NCBI RefSeq assembly: GCF_016587435.1
Contig: NZ_BNJJ01000022.1
Location: forward strand, 1-64,000
Source of the DNA: Dictyobacter formicarum
GTDB lineage: Bacteria; Chloroflexota; Ktedonobacteria; Ktedonobacterales; Ktedonobacteraceae
DNA length: 64,000 nt
Reading direction: 5' to 3'
Part shown: in pieces, positions 26,187 to 34,215 of the stretch
Position numbering within the stretch: the stretch's first letter is position 1
How the letters are laid out: each line of letters starts with the position of its first letter
Notes under the pieces: model-generated
The model's input: the letters and a program-made list of their open reading frames with translations, nothing else
Databases searched by the model: none
What the model was told of the DNA's origin: nothing
Made by a program: the position numbers and the translations under genes

Positions 26187-27605
26187 TCAAGCCGCGGCTA
26201 ATGCCGCCATCTCCGCAGCCGTTTTGACGACAACGATTATTTGTTTGCCCAGATCGTTGCCTGCATTGGCACGTAGCGCACTCGATAGCAACCAATCGGG
26301 AATCTTGTAGGCCAGCGTGGTCGTCGCAATACCCACCAGAAGAATGATGGGACTGGATTGGGCGTCAATAATGCTGATATAGAAATGACCCCAACTGGCA
26401 ATCAGCACCGCTCCCACACCGATACACGAGATTTGCAAAAACTGGACAACGAGAGCAGATATAAAAATCTGACCCCACAGTTGCCCCCACTTGCGTGTCT
26501 GTGGCAGGCACAAACAAAGAAACCCAAAGGGGGCCATCGTCAATTCGAAACACAACAGGGCAATCCGCAAGAGCATTTGTAACACCAACAACAGCGAACA
26601 AATTAACTCAATGAGATACACCACCACTTCATACTCGGGGAGAGAAGCAATGTTGACAATTGCGAGGGGAAGGGTCATACTCCCATGTCCAGCATGCGCA
26701 AGTTCTCCCAGCAGACCTGCACAGAGCGCATTCATCAGTTCAACAAATTGTCCCAGGACCGGCAAGCAAAAATTGGCCGCCACCAGGGCCAGCACGAATC
26801 TGGGGGCCAGCTGCCGAAAATCCGAGTACTCTCCGAAAAGATAGTTGTATCCCCCAATGATCAAATAAAAGCCGATGCCCGCATTTACCGCCGTGACACT
26901 CCATCCCACCAGATTGATAATTGCCGGATTACCATATGTCAGTTGCGCGGGCGTGTTCAGAAAAAAGTTGTAGGTGTTGGCCCAATCCAGAATGCCTTTA
27001 AGAAAAGCACAGGCACCCTGCAAAAAGCCGTTGACAATGGTGGAAACAATATCTTGCCCTGTCGATGCAAAAGAAAAACCGGGGGTGGCGTCGGACGCTG
27101 CCTTTTGGAGCAGCGTATACAACGCCACATAGGACCCCGCACATAAACGATCCTTGCCAGGATCATACGTGGCATCACCTGGGAGCGTGATCTGTTTTTG
27201 CGCCGGTGTTGGCAATTGCTTCAGTTGCTCGCTGCTCAGCGTTCGTTTCTCGCCAGGCAACAATTTCGCGATCACGGCTTGGGGATGACCACAGGTGGGC
27301 ACAACATTCGCCATATTGGCCATCACCCCTGTACTGCTCCCGTAGCCCTGCATGCTGGAAGCATTGGAGGACTGAAGAGCCTCAGAAGGGGACATAGAAG
27401 AGAAGGAAATAACCGCCGCGAAAAGAAACAGTCCCACAATACAGGCTCCCACGCGAATGCGGCGGTGGAGCGTCTTGACCTGGCGCTCCACGTGATACAC
27501 GATGGACGACAGACCATCGAACGTCCTCGTATTCGGCAGTTCGCGAGACACGATCTCCCGATGAACACGCCCGGCGGCATAGCGTGGGAAGTGAGGAAGA
27601 GGCAT
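26187..27605 (-). CDS. VirB6/TrbL-like polytopic T4SS membrane protein
   Basis: 472 aa. A cytoplasmic N-terminus, one helix at about 52-70, a 120-residue external loop with Cys residues, then six or more helices from about 190 to 450. This topology and the position before the wall hydrolase and pilin fit VirB6/TrbL, the channel scaffold. Primary-sequence similarity in this family is low, so the call rests on topology and context. AAAGGAG lies 8 nt before ATG. It is the first clear gene of the operon. Confidence 0.7.
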   Translation of the reverse strand: MPLPHFPRYAAGRVHREIVSRELPNTRTFDGLSSIVYHVERQVKTLHRRIRVGACIVGLFLFAAVISFSSMSPSEALQSSNASSMQGYGSSTGVMANMANVVPTCGHPQAVIAKLLPGEKRTLSSEQLKQLPTPAQKQITLPGDATYDPGKDRLCAGSYVALYTLLQKAASDATPGFSFASTGQDIVSTIVNGFLQGACAFLKGILDWANTYNFFLNTPAQLTYGNPAIINLVGWSVTAVNAGIGFYLIIGGYNYLFGEYSDFRQLAPRFVLALVAANFCLPVLGQFVELMNALCAGLLGELAHAGHGSMTLPLAIVNIASLPEYEVVVYLIELICSLLLVLQMLLRIALLCFELTMAPFGFLCLCLPQTRKWGQLWGQIFISALVVQFLQISCIGVGAVLIASWGHFYISIIDAQSSPIILLVGIATTTLAYKIPDWLLSSALRANAGNDLGKQIIVVVKTAAEMAALAAA

Positions 27606-27762
27606 GCCATAGACTCCTTTCTATGTTCGTGTTAACGCAACCTCCATCGCAATCAATGGAAACAGTACCAGCATACCGGGCGCCGGCGCAGAAAAGGGGG
27701 AGAGCGAAGAAACCTTGAGGAGAAGCGGTCACAAGAGGGTTTGTAATCCCCAATGCGGGAAC

Positions 27763-27794
27763 AAAAAACCCTCTAATCACCAGTGATCAGAGGG
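27763..27794 (-). terminator. Rho-independent terminator
   Basis: On the minus strand CCCTCTGATCAC pairs with GTGATTAGAGGG (one mismatch, 2-nt loop) followed by TTTTTTG. It ends transcription arriving from the right and so insulates the T4SS operon. It implies a minus-strand transcript across 27845-28140. Confidence 0.8.
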
Positions 27795-27844
27795 AAAAGG
27801 AACAGGAGGGGTTATGCGTGTGCCTTGGGTCGTGGATGCTCCTG

Positions 27845-27976
27845 CTACAGGTGATCGGCGTACACATAAAAGCCACGCGGAGGATAACAGAAGACGCAGG
27901 CATCTGCATCCACCCCCACATCTCTGAGCCAGGAGCTGGCAATGTGGCCTGGCGCTATGTAAGCTTTTTTAACCAT
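27845..27976 (-). CDS. possible small protein, 43 aa
   Basis: MVKKAYIAPGHIASSWLRD... with a CxxC-like CVFCYPP. There is no good ribosome-binding site; support is only protein-like composition and the terminator 50 nt downstream. A TTG-started version reaches 28051. Confidence 0.2.
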   Translation of the reverse strand: MVKKAYIAPGHIASSWLRDVGVDADACVFCYPPRGFYVYADHL

Positions 27977-28137
27977 TGTACGTAAACGTATCGTAAGCAT
28001 TGTCCGCAAGCCAGTTGATCTATATACTGGTAGTGCATAATCCCAGCCCAATGCTTACGTAAAACGTTCTGCTCTGGTACACACTGGTAGCGCATAGCTG
28101 AATGGGCTTCTCAAGGCGTAAAACGTTACGTTTGCGT
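27974..28137. promoter_or_regulatory. imperfect tandem repeats with AACGTT/CGTAA motifs
   Basis: ACTGGTAG(C/T)GCATA occurs at 28026-28039 and 28083-28096. CGTAAAACGTT occurs at 28058-28068 and 28117-28127, about 57-59 nt apart. The second copy continues into AACGTTACG, the core of the palindromes at 1326 and 1802. CGTAAACG also occurs at about 27981. This looks like a regulated promoter region; no gene is otherwise seen from 28052 to 28406. Confidence 0.4.
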
Positions 28138-28406
28138 AATGGCGGTTACTGATCTGTAGCGCCAGGCCTGCTCAGGGAAAAGAAAGCATCTCCCTCGTAA
28201 GCTCATCCTTCGCCAAGAGTGTGAAGGAGCCGTTTAATGTTTGTATTTACCCACGCGATGCGCACCAATGTGTCTACTTGTCAAATGCCTTGAAAGGGCG
28301 AGCCGCAGGCTCATCAAGTATCCTTGCGAGCTTGAGGCTTGGGAGAGGTTGCTGAAATGCCCGTTCCAGCCAGGAGCGTGGAACAAGCGATCCCGAGAGC
28401 AGCGAT

Positions 28407-28449
28407 CCTTGACTGGGGTGGGAAAACTGGCAGAGCGAGAGCGAGCGGG
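28407..28449 (+). repeat. inverted repeat flanking the group II intron, 3'-exon side
   Basis: CCTTGACTGGGGTGGG (28407-28422) and GCGAGAGCGAGCGGG (28435-28449) recur inverted at 29225-29240 and, nearly complete, at 29197-29210. The intron therefore sits inside a long interrupted palindrome. Confidence 0.65.
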
Positions 28450-28468
28450 AGATGGTAACGCTCTTCAA

Positions 28469-29165
28469 GTAGAGTAGGGGCCGGTCGCCCATTACTGGGT
28501 CGCCCGTACCCCCCTCTCCGAACCAGTACGTGCCGCTTCTCACGGCATACGGCTCTCCACTTCGCCTGAGTACTTGCTTCTGAGTTATCGGGACAGCATC
28601 AGCACATCCCACTTTCCTCTTCGGTGTTCTTCAGGCTCTGCTAGCTCACTTCCCCCCAGACAGAGTTGGTTTCGCCTGTGTTACCACAGCTTATCCCTCT
28701 TGCCGGTACTGCTCTATGCAGTCAGCACAAGCCATTACAGCTGTACATTGGGTAATATTGAGCTTCCGTCATCATGCAGGTGTAACCCTGTTTAGATGAT
28801 CCCGCATTTTCAGCAGAGTGAGTTTAGACGTGCTCCAGGCGTCCCGTTCGTCCTGTATTGCCCTCGTAGAAAGGGTCTGCCAACATCGATGGATAAGGTC
28901 GCATCTACATTCTACGACCCTAGATGTTGGACCCAACGTTTGTAGTCACCTTCCGTTGGGGTCGCGGGTGAAGACCAGCAGGACTGGGATTGACGCAGTC
29001 TAGCATTCGCCATACACGTCTTGCACTAACCACCCAGAGGATTGGTGACTTCCTCTTACATGGCTGTCCTCGCATGCTATGGTCGCCCTCCTCTTTCGAG
29101 GGTTGGGGTAAGCGAGGAGTGCATAGAACCATCCATCAGTTCTAATACCTTTTTGGTACGCTCAC
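28469..29165 (-). ncRNA. ORF-less group II intron (ribozyme)
   Basis: On the minus strand the segment begins GTGAGCG (GUGYG-like 5' end) and ends CCCCTACTCTAC, a typical 3' end with a branch-site A. A 36-nt domain V is at 28520-28555: it opens GAGCCGTATGCCG (catalytic AGC present) and closes CGGCACGTACTGGTTC with one extra T. A domain VI-like stem (GGGCGACCCAGTAATGGGCGACC) follows. About 697 nt with no reverse-transcriptase frame, so it is either a naturally ORF-less intron or a deletion product needing a helper. Exact ends are estimates. Confidence 0.6.
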
Positions 29166-29196
29166 TTTCTGCCGCTGATGCGGCGCACTGTAGTGC

Positions 29197-29240
29197 CCCG
29201 CTCGCTCTCGGCACTTAGCGCCCGCCCACCCCAGTCAAGG
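29197..29240 (-). repeat. inverted repeat flanking the group II intron, 5'-exon side
   Basis: Partner of 28407-28449: the 16-nt block 29225-29240 is its exact reverse complement. The second block at 29197-29210 (CCCGCTCGCTCTCG) matches 28436-28449 exactly in inverted orientation. Confidence 0.65.
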
Positions 29241-29369
29241 GCGGGATCGCCCACGCGACAGGCTGACAGAAATGCCATGGTGTTGCTGGTTGACCACTCT
29301 CAGGGCCAAAAACAGCACAAACTGACCACCTGTCAAGGCGAGGAGAACTGTCGGTTTCCCCAAGTCGTC

Positions 29370-30658
29370 TCACCTTGACGGAAAAGAAGCTGCAAGATGA
29401 ACCGCCCTGCTCATCCTCGCTGTTGGGTCGCTCGAAGCTGCTTCTGCCGCGCAGAGAGTCGAGCTTGTCGAGCCGTGGTAGGTGACCTGCTCAACCTCTT
29501 CACTCAAACCAAGCTGATCAAGATAGTTGTACAAGAGCAGGAGCCGGTCGCGTCTCTTGCCCGGAGTGGTTCTTGTATGACTAATCCAGTTCAGCAATTT
29601 GCGGGTGACGGTCTCGACTTGCGCATGGCAATCCGCTTCCTGCTGGCTGAGGACATGCCAGATGGTCACGAGCAATTTTCGAGCCACAGCAACAATCGCC
29701 TTCTGTTTGCCAATGCGTGCGGCCAGCCGCTCAAACTGGGCTGATCCTTTGGGGATGATGCTCGACGGCAACCCAGGCCGCCTCAACCATCACTCCACGC
29801 AGATCACTGCGCCCCTCCTTGGTGATGCGCCCCCCTCGATTAGTTTCTCCCGACTGGTGGACACTGGCTCCTAAACCAGCATACCCTACGAGATGCTTGG
29901 CCGAGGGAAAACGGGTGATCTCCCCAATGGCGGCCAGCAGACGCATGGCAGAGAGAACCCCTAGCCCAGGCAACTGGACCAGAAACGGAACCTGTTTGAC
30001 CCACGGGTCGCAGGTGGAAAGCCGGCCGAGTTCTGCTTCGCTCTCCTGAATCAGCGCTTTCAGCGTTTGGTACAAGCTCAGATCCTGTTGGACCCGGAGT
30101 TTCTCGGCCAGCGGCAGATCCAACGTCAACCACCACTCCCGTTGGTGGACCGCAAACGGTTCGCCTGGGGGTGGATCGACATTGTGCCGGTGCAACACGC
30201 TGTGCAAACGATTCGCGGCCTGCGTGCGTTGCTGGACCAGTCGGTTGCGGTGCGTCACCAGGGCACGCAGCTCGCGCACTTCTTGCGGTGGCACCCACAC
30301 GGCAGGAATGAGATTGGCGGAAAGCCTACTGGCCAGTTTAATCGTATCACGCGAATCCGTCTTCACGCGTGCAGCGGCAATCAGCTTGACCGCTTGCGGA
30401 TGAGCGACGACCACTTCTGCCACCAGCGGTTGTAATTGATCGTACAGCAGCCACGCATTGCTTGTCGCCTCAAGCACCACCACATCTGCGTGGGTTAAAT
30501 GGACTTGAGCCCACGAGGGCTATAGCCGCAAAGCCAAAACGCCGAGGGGAGAGGACAACCTGTTGTTGGCTACCTACCGCGCCCACCATGAGGTATTGAC
30601 GATGGACATCCAAAGCCACGAAACGCGTGGCTGGCGAAGGTGTGAGTTCTGTGAGCAT
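29370..30658 (-). pseudogene. IS110-family transposase, frameshifted in two places
   Basis: Three overlapping frames together make one IS110 transposase. N-part from ATG 30658 (GGAGG upstream): RFVALDVHRQYLMVGAVG, the DEDD nuclease start. Core 29731-30483: VVVLEATSNAW, VKTDSRDTIKLA, QVPFLVQLPGLGVLSAMRLLAAIG, then the transposase_20 block. C-part 29370-29786: FERLAARIGKQKAIVAVARKLL. Breaks lie near 30515 and at the four-G run 29751-29754. IS110 elements lack terminal inverted repeats, so ends cannot be placed. The N-part and core overlap a coding stretch (WAQVHLTHADVVV) that confirms they were once joined. Confidence 0.85.
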
Positions 30659-30682
30659 CTCTTGATCCTCCTCTCTCCACAC

Positions 30683-31082
30683 TACGCAAACAATCCGGGT
30701 GGATGGGGCGCGTCATTTGGGCTTGTAGGAAATCACTCACCAATACGAGCTTGACCACGCGAGTCATCTCAGTTCAGGTATTCGGGCGGGCGACCAAACA
30801 ACGAGACGGGCTCAATGTCCCATGCGCATGCGACGGTCAGCCCCAACACCACGCACCACAGCGGCATCCCCGCCAGTGAACACTGGTAGGGTAGCACGCG
30901 GCGCACCCCATGACAACATCCTAACAACGAGCCGAGAATAAGCTGAGAGAAAAGCCAGATAGTCGCTCCATTCTGCGCTCAATAGCTACTCATGCTCCCA
31001 CGTTGGTGATAAACTGGTTGTATACTCATGCAGAGGTAAGTACCCTTGCATCATTTCCACGAAGTATTTCAGGAGTATTTGT
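30683..31082. other. non-coding interval between IS110 and the pyrophosphatase-like gene
   Basis: No frame with coding character or ribosome-binding site was seen. The right end (about 31000-31080) presumably holds the promoter of 31083-31445. Confidence 0.4.
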
Positions 31083-31445
31083 ATGTCATCAACAGCATTC
31101 TGGGAGGCCCTTGACGCGCTCGCCTTAGCCTGCGAGGTGGTTATTGATCGTCCACGCGGTACTGCGCACCCCCGCTATCCTGATTTCACGTATCCTCTCG
31201 ACTATGGATATCTGCAAGGCACGCTTTCCAATGATGGGTCTGGGATCGATATCTGGAGGGGGACCATACCGGAGAAACAGCTCACGGCCATCATCGTCAA
31301 TGTCGATCTCCAGAAACGAGATTCCGAGATCAAACTGCTGATCGGCTGTACGGCTGAAGAACAGCAAATCATCTTGCGCGTCCACGATCAGTCTTCCTGG
31401 GGAGGAGCACAATCCGCGCTCTTGATTCCGCGCGAACCTCGTTGA
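31083..31445 (+). CDS. inorganic pyrophosphatase-like protein, short form
   Basis: 120 aa. VVIDRPRGTAHPRYPDFTYPLDYGYL matches the opening of family I soluble pyrophosphatases, and DGSGIDIWRG stands where PPases have DGDPLDV. Normal family I enzymes are about 170-180 aa and carry three metal-binding Asp residues. Here the second acidic motif is altered (DGSGID) and the C-terminal third is missing, so activity is doubtful; it may be a non-hydrolytic relative. Isolated gene between mobile elements. Confidence 0.65.
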   Translation: MSSTAFWEALDALALACEVVIDRPRGTAHPRYPDFTYPLDYGYLQGTLSNDGSGIDIWRGTIPEKQLTAIIVNVDLQKRDSEIKLLIGCTAEEQQIILRVHDQSSWGGAQSALLIPREPR

Positions 31446-31549
31446 GTCCCCGCTGGCTCTGCGCAGAAAAGATCAGCAGTAGCGAACTCTCTCAAAATAT
31501 GTCTCCTTGAAGAGAATGAATACAACCGTTCTCAACAAGGAGGTACATA

Positions 31550-31675
31550 TGACAAGTATCGCCGATAGCTCGGTGAAGATCCAGACAACTTCAGAGTCCA
31601 ACCCCTCAACCCCGTCGTGGTTCGGCGAATCGAACCCAACAAGAAACCCCACTTTTAGACAGGGTCTGTGGTGAG
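31550..31675 (+). CDS. small leader protein, 41 aa, upstream of serine recombinase
   Basis: ATG at 31550 follows an ideal AAGGAGGTACAT. The product (MTSIADSSVKIQTT...) is Ser/Thr/Pro-rich with no fold I can name. Its stop is close to the next small frame. Small genes with strong ribosome-binding sites lie in a row before the recombinase, probably as one transcript. Confidence 0.5.
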
Positions 31676-31732
31676 GTTACGATAACTGATCCCACTCATG
31701 CCCTCTATGGTCAAACCCTCCCGCAGCTTCCT

Positions 31733-32104
31733 GTGCGGATCAATCGCCGCCCGCCCCATGTAATGGTGCTGCTGCCAAGCGGGCGGCGGCACATGGTGCC
31801 ACGCGCTGCCACGAATCTTGAACGCCCAGCAGAGGCTGTCTCGCCTCCTTCTCCCTTGCCTTCCATCTCGGTCCGGACTATTCTTCCTCTAGCACGCTTG
31901 GTGCAACAACTCAAGCAGGCCAAGGAGGAAAGCCATGCCGAGCAAACACTGTCAACCAATCATCCAACCGCGTCCTGTGTCCGCGGATCCCACGACGATC
32001 TTCCAACGGCTTCCCCAGAGCCACCAGCAGCAACTCGCCCATCTGATCGCCGACCTCATTCGACGCCTGCGCATAGCCGCACAAGAGAGGGAGGGCAACC
32101 ATGA
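31733..32104 (+). CDS. small basic protein preceding the recombinase
   Basis: From GTG 31733 (the open frame extends further upstream as THALYGQTLPQLPV). The part before residue about 35 (RPPHVMVLLPSGRRHMVPRAATNL) resembles the small protein often found before transposon-borne serine recombinases, which I believe is catalogued as DUF5372, but I am unsure of the name. The C-terminal half overlaps 31935-32111 in another frame and is probably not conserved. Confidence 0.4.
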   Translation: MRINRRPPHVMVLLPSGRRHMVPRAATNLERPAEAVSPPSPLPSISVRTILPLARLVQQLKQAKEESHAEQTLSTNHPTASCVRGSHDDLPTASPEPPAATRPSDRRPHSTPAHSRTREGGQP

Positions 32105-32111
32105 ACGCTGA
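31935..32111 (+). CDS. small helical protein, 58 aa, coupled to the recombinase
   Basis: ATG at 31935 has AGGAGG 6 nt upstream. The product ends in an amphipathic helix (SHQQQLAHLIADLIRRLR). The stop overlaps the first codons of the recombinase (start 32101), which implies translational coupling. No known function; probably part of the same transposable unit. Confidence 0.55.
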   Translation: MPSKHCQPIIQPRPVSADPTTIFQRLPQSHQQQLAHLIADLIRRLRIAAQEREGNHER

Positions 32112-34215
32112 GTCGTTGTCTCTCATGCCGACTACCGAACAGCGGGCCAAGATGGCCTATGTCTACATTCGCCAATCCTCCCTTATGCAGGTGACGCGTC
32201 ATGGAGAGAGTACTGATTTACAGTACTCATTAGTCCAGCGCGCGGTGGCTCTGGGGTGGCCTCGTGAGCGCGTGGAGATCATTGATGAGGATCTGGGCAA
32301 ATCTGGGGCGCACGCTGAGGCGCGTGGTGGCTTTCAACGGCTCCTCGCCGAGATTAGCCTGGCACGCGTGGGCCTGGTCCTCAGCTTTGACGCCTCCCGC
32401 CTGGCGCGCAACAATCGCGATTGGTATCAACTCCTCGAGGTCTGCTCGATCTTTGGCACATTAATCGCCGACGGTGAACGACTCTACGATCCACGGCTCT
32501 ACCACGACCGATTACTGTTAGGCTTGTCCGGCATGATGAGCGAGGCTGAACTCCACCAGCTCAAACAGCGGATGCAGGCTGGAGCACGACACAAAGCCGA
32601 ACGGGGAGAACTGCGCCAGGGGCTGCCTGTAGGGTTAGCTCGCGGACCTATTGGAGAAGTAATCTTGAATCCGGATGAAGAAGTGCAGGCGCGCATTCGA
32701 CTGGTCATTGAGAAGTTCCGCGAAATCCGCTCAGCCAGCGGCGTGATGCGGTATCTGCGGACTGCGCACTTGCCGCTGCCAGCTTGCCCCAGAGTCGGCC
32801 CGGCTCCCTATGAGGTCGTCTGGCAACCAGCACGCACCTCAGCCATCCTCGATATTCTCCACAACCCGGCCTATGCAGGGGCCTATGTCTATGGACGTAA
32901 GCAGTTTGACCCGGCACGTCGCACCCCAGCCCATCCAAGTGGAGGGCGGATTCTCCAGCCCATTGACAAGTGGGAGATTTGTTTACACAATAGATATCCA
33001 GCGTATATTTCGTGGGAAGAGTTTGTGGCGAATCAGACACAACTCCGTGCGAATAGCCTGAAGTATCGAGAGGAGCAACCTGGCATGGCACGCACAGGCC
33101 AAGCGTTACTGCAAGGGATCGTGCGCTGTGGGCGGTGTGGAGCCTTGTTCCACCTCCATTACGCTGGTCGGCAGGGTGAATGGCCCGAGTATCGGTGCAG
33201 TGCTGATCAGAGTCAGTTCGGAGGAACAGACTGCCAACGCGTGCGCGCGCTGGCTCTAGATAGGCAGATCGAAGAGCGCTTCCTGGAGGCACTCCGGCCT
33301 GATCAAGTGACGCTTGCCCTTGCCGCCTTGGCGCAATTAGAACAAGAGGAGCAAGCTGAAAGTAAGCAGTGGGAACTCCGTCTGGAGCGCGCACGCTACC
33401 AGGCCAAGCGGGCCGAGCGGCAATACCAGGCCGTAGAACCAGAAAATCGGTTAGTGGCTCGCTCACTGGAGAAACAATGGGAAGAGCAGCTTCGTGCGGT
33501 GGAAACCGCGGAAAAAGAATGCCATGCCTGGAAGTTGAGTCGCTTTGGAACCCTTACACAGGAAGATCGAGAGACCATTGTCGCTCTGGGCAGCGATTTA
33601 CCCGAACTCTGGCGAGCGTCTACGACGACCAATGCGGAGCGCAAACAGATGCTACGCCTGGTGATTCGAGAGGTCATTGTGGATAGCAAGCGGGTTGGCG
33701 GCCAGGTTTGGGTCCAAATCAATTGGCAAACGGGAGCCCAGGAACAGTTCTGGTACCAACGCCGAGTGAGCAGCTACGCCGTGTTTGCGCAAACGCAGGT
33801 ACTCGAGCAGCGGGTGCGGGAACTCAACGCAGCAGGGCTAATGGATGCGCAGATTGCTGTGACATTGGAGGCTGAGGGATATCAGACCCCTGGGCTTGTT
33901 CACCCGATTACGAGCAAGATCGTCTGCCACTTACGTCATCAGTGGCAGATCCCCACGGTCAAGCTCAACAAAAATCAGCACAACCTGGCTCAATGGGAAG
34001 ATGGCTCTTACTCGGTCGAAGGTGCTGCAGCAAAGCTGGATGTGGGCCAGGACACGATTTTCAATTGGCTGAAAACAGGCAGACTCAAAGGCGAACACCT
34101 GGCCAGAAGCATGCCCTGGAAAATTTATATGACGGAAGATGATGAAAGACGACTTCACGAATGGCTGCGATGTCAAGGCCGACGTACCAGACGATCAAAA
34201 AGGGAGGCATTATGA
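32101..34215 (+). CDS. large serine recombinase (resolvase/invertase superfamily)
   Basis: 704 aa. Catalytic domain: YVYIRQSSLMQV puts the nucleophile at Ser26 (YxRxS). LVLSFDASRLARNNRDWYQLLE and LGLSGMMSEAELHQLKQRM are the usual further motifs. A recombinase domain spans about 170-300, followed by a zinc ribbon (CGRCG ... YRC ... C) near 340-385, a coiled coil near 420-480, and an added C-terminal helix-turn-helix (GAAAKLDVGQDTIFNWLKTGRLKG) near 640-665. Such enzymes integrate or transpose elements without a DDE chemistry. The C-terminal HTH is an extension beyond typical phage integrases. Confidence 0.9.
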   Translation: MNAESLSLMPTTEQRAKMAYVYIRQSSLMQVTRHGESTDLQYSLVQRAVALGWPRERVEIIDEDLGKSGAHAEARGGFQRLLAEISLARVGLVLSFDASRLARNNRDWYQLLEVCSIFGTLIADGERLYDPRLYHDRLLLGLSGMMSEAELHQLKQRMQAGARHKAERGELRQGLPVGLARGPIGEVILNPDEEVQARIRLVIEKFREIRSASGVMRYLRTAHLPLPACPRVGPAPYEVVWQPARTSAILDILHNPAYAGAYVYGRKQFDPARRTPAHPSGGRILQPIDKWEICLHNRYPAYISWEEFVANQTQLRANSLKYREEQPGMARTGQALLQGIVRCGRCGALFHLHYAGRQGEWPEYRCSADQSQFGGTDCQRVRALALDRQIEERFLEALRPDQVTLALAALAQLEQEEQAESKQWELRLERARYQAKRAERQYQAVEPENRLVARSLEKQWEEQLRAVETAEKECHAWKLSRFGTLTQEDRETIVALGSDLPELWRASTTTNAERKQMLRLVIREVIVDSKRVGGQVWVQINWQTGAQEQFWYQRRVSSYAVFAQTQVLEQRVRELNAAGLMDAQIAVTLEAEGYQTPGLVHPITSKIVCHLRHQWQIPTVKLNKNQHNLAQWEDGSYSVEGAAAKLDVGQDTIFNWLKTGRLKGEHLARSMPWKIYMTEDDERRLHEWLRCQGRRTRRSKREAL

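Noticed and set aside
28274..28612. 112-aa frame across the group II intron 3' end
   Set aside because: It is explained by domain V/VI and exon sequence and has no start signal.
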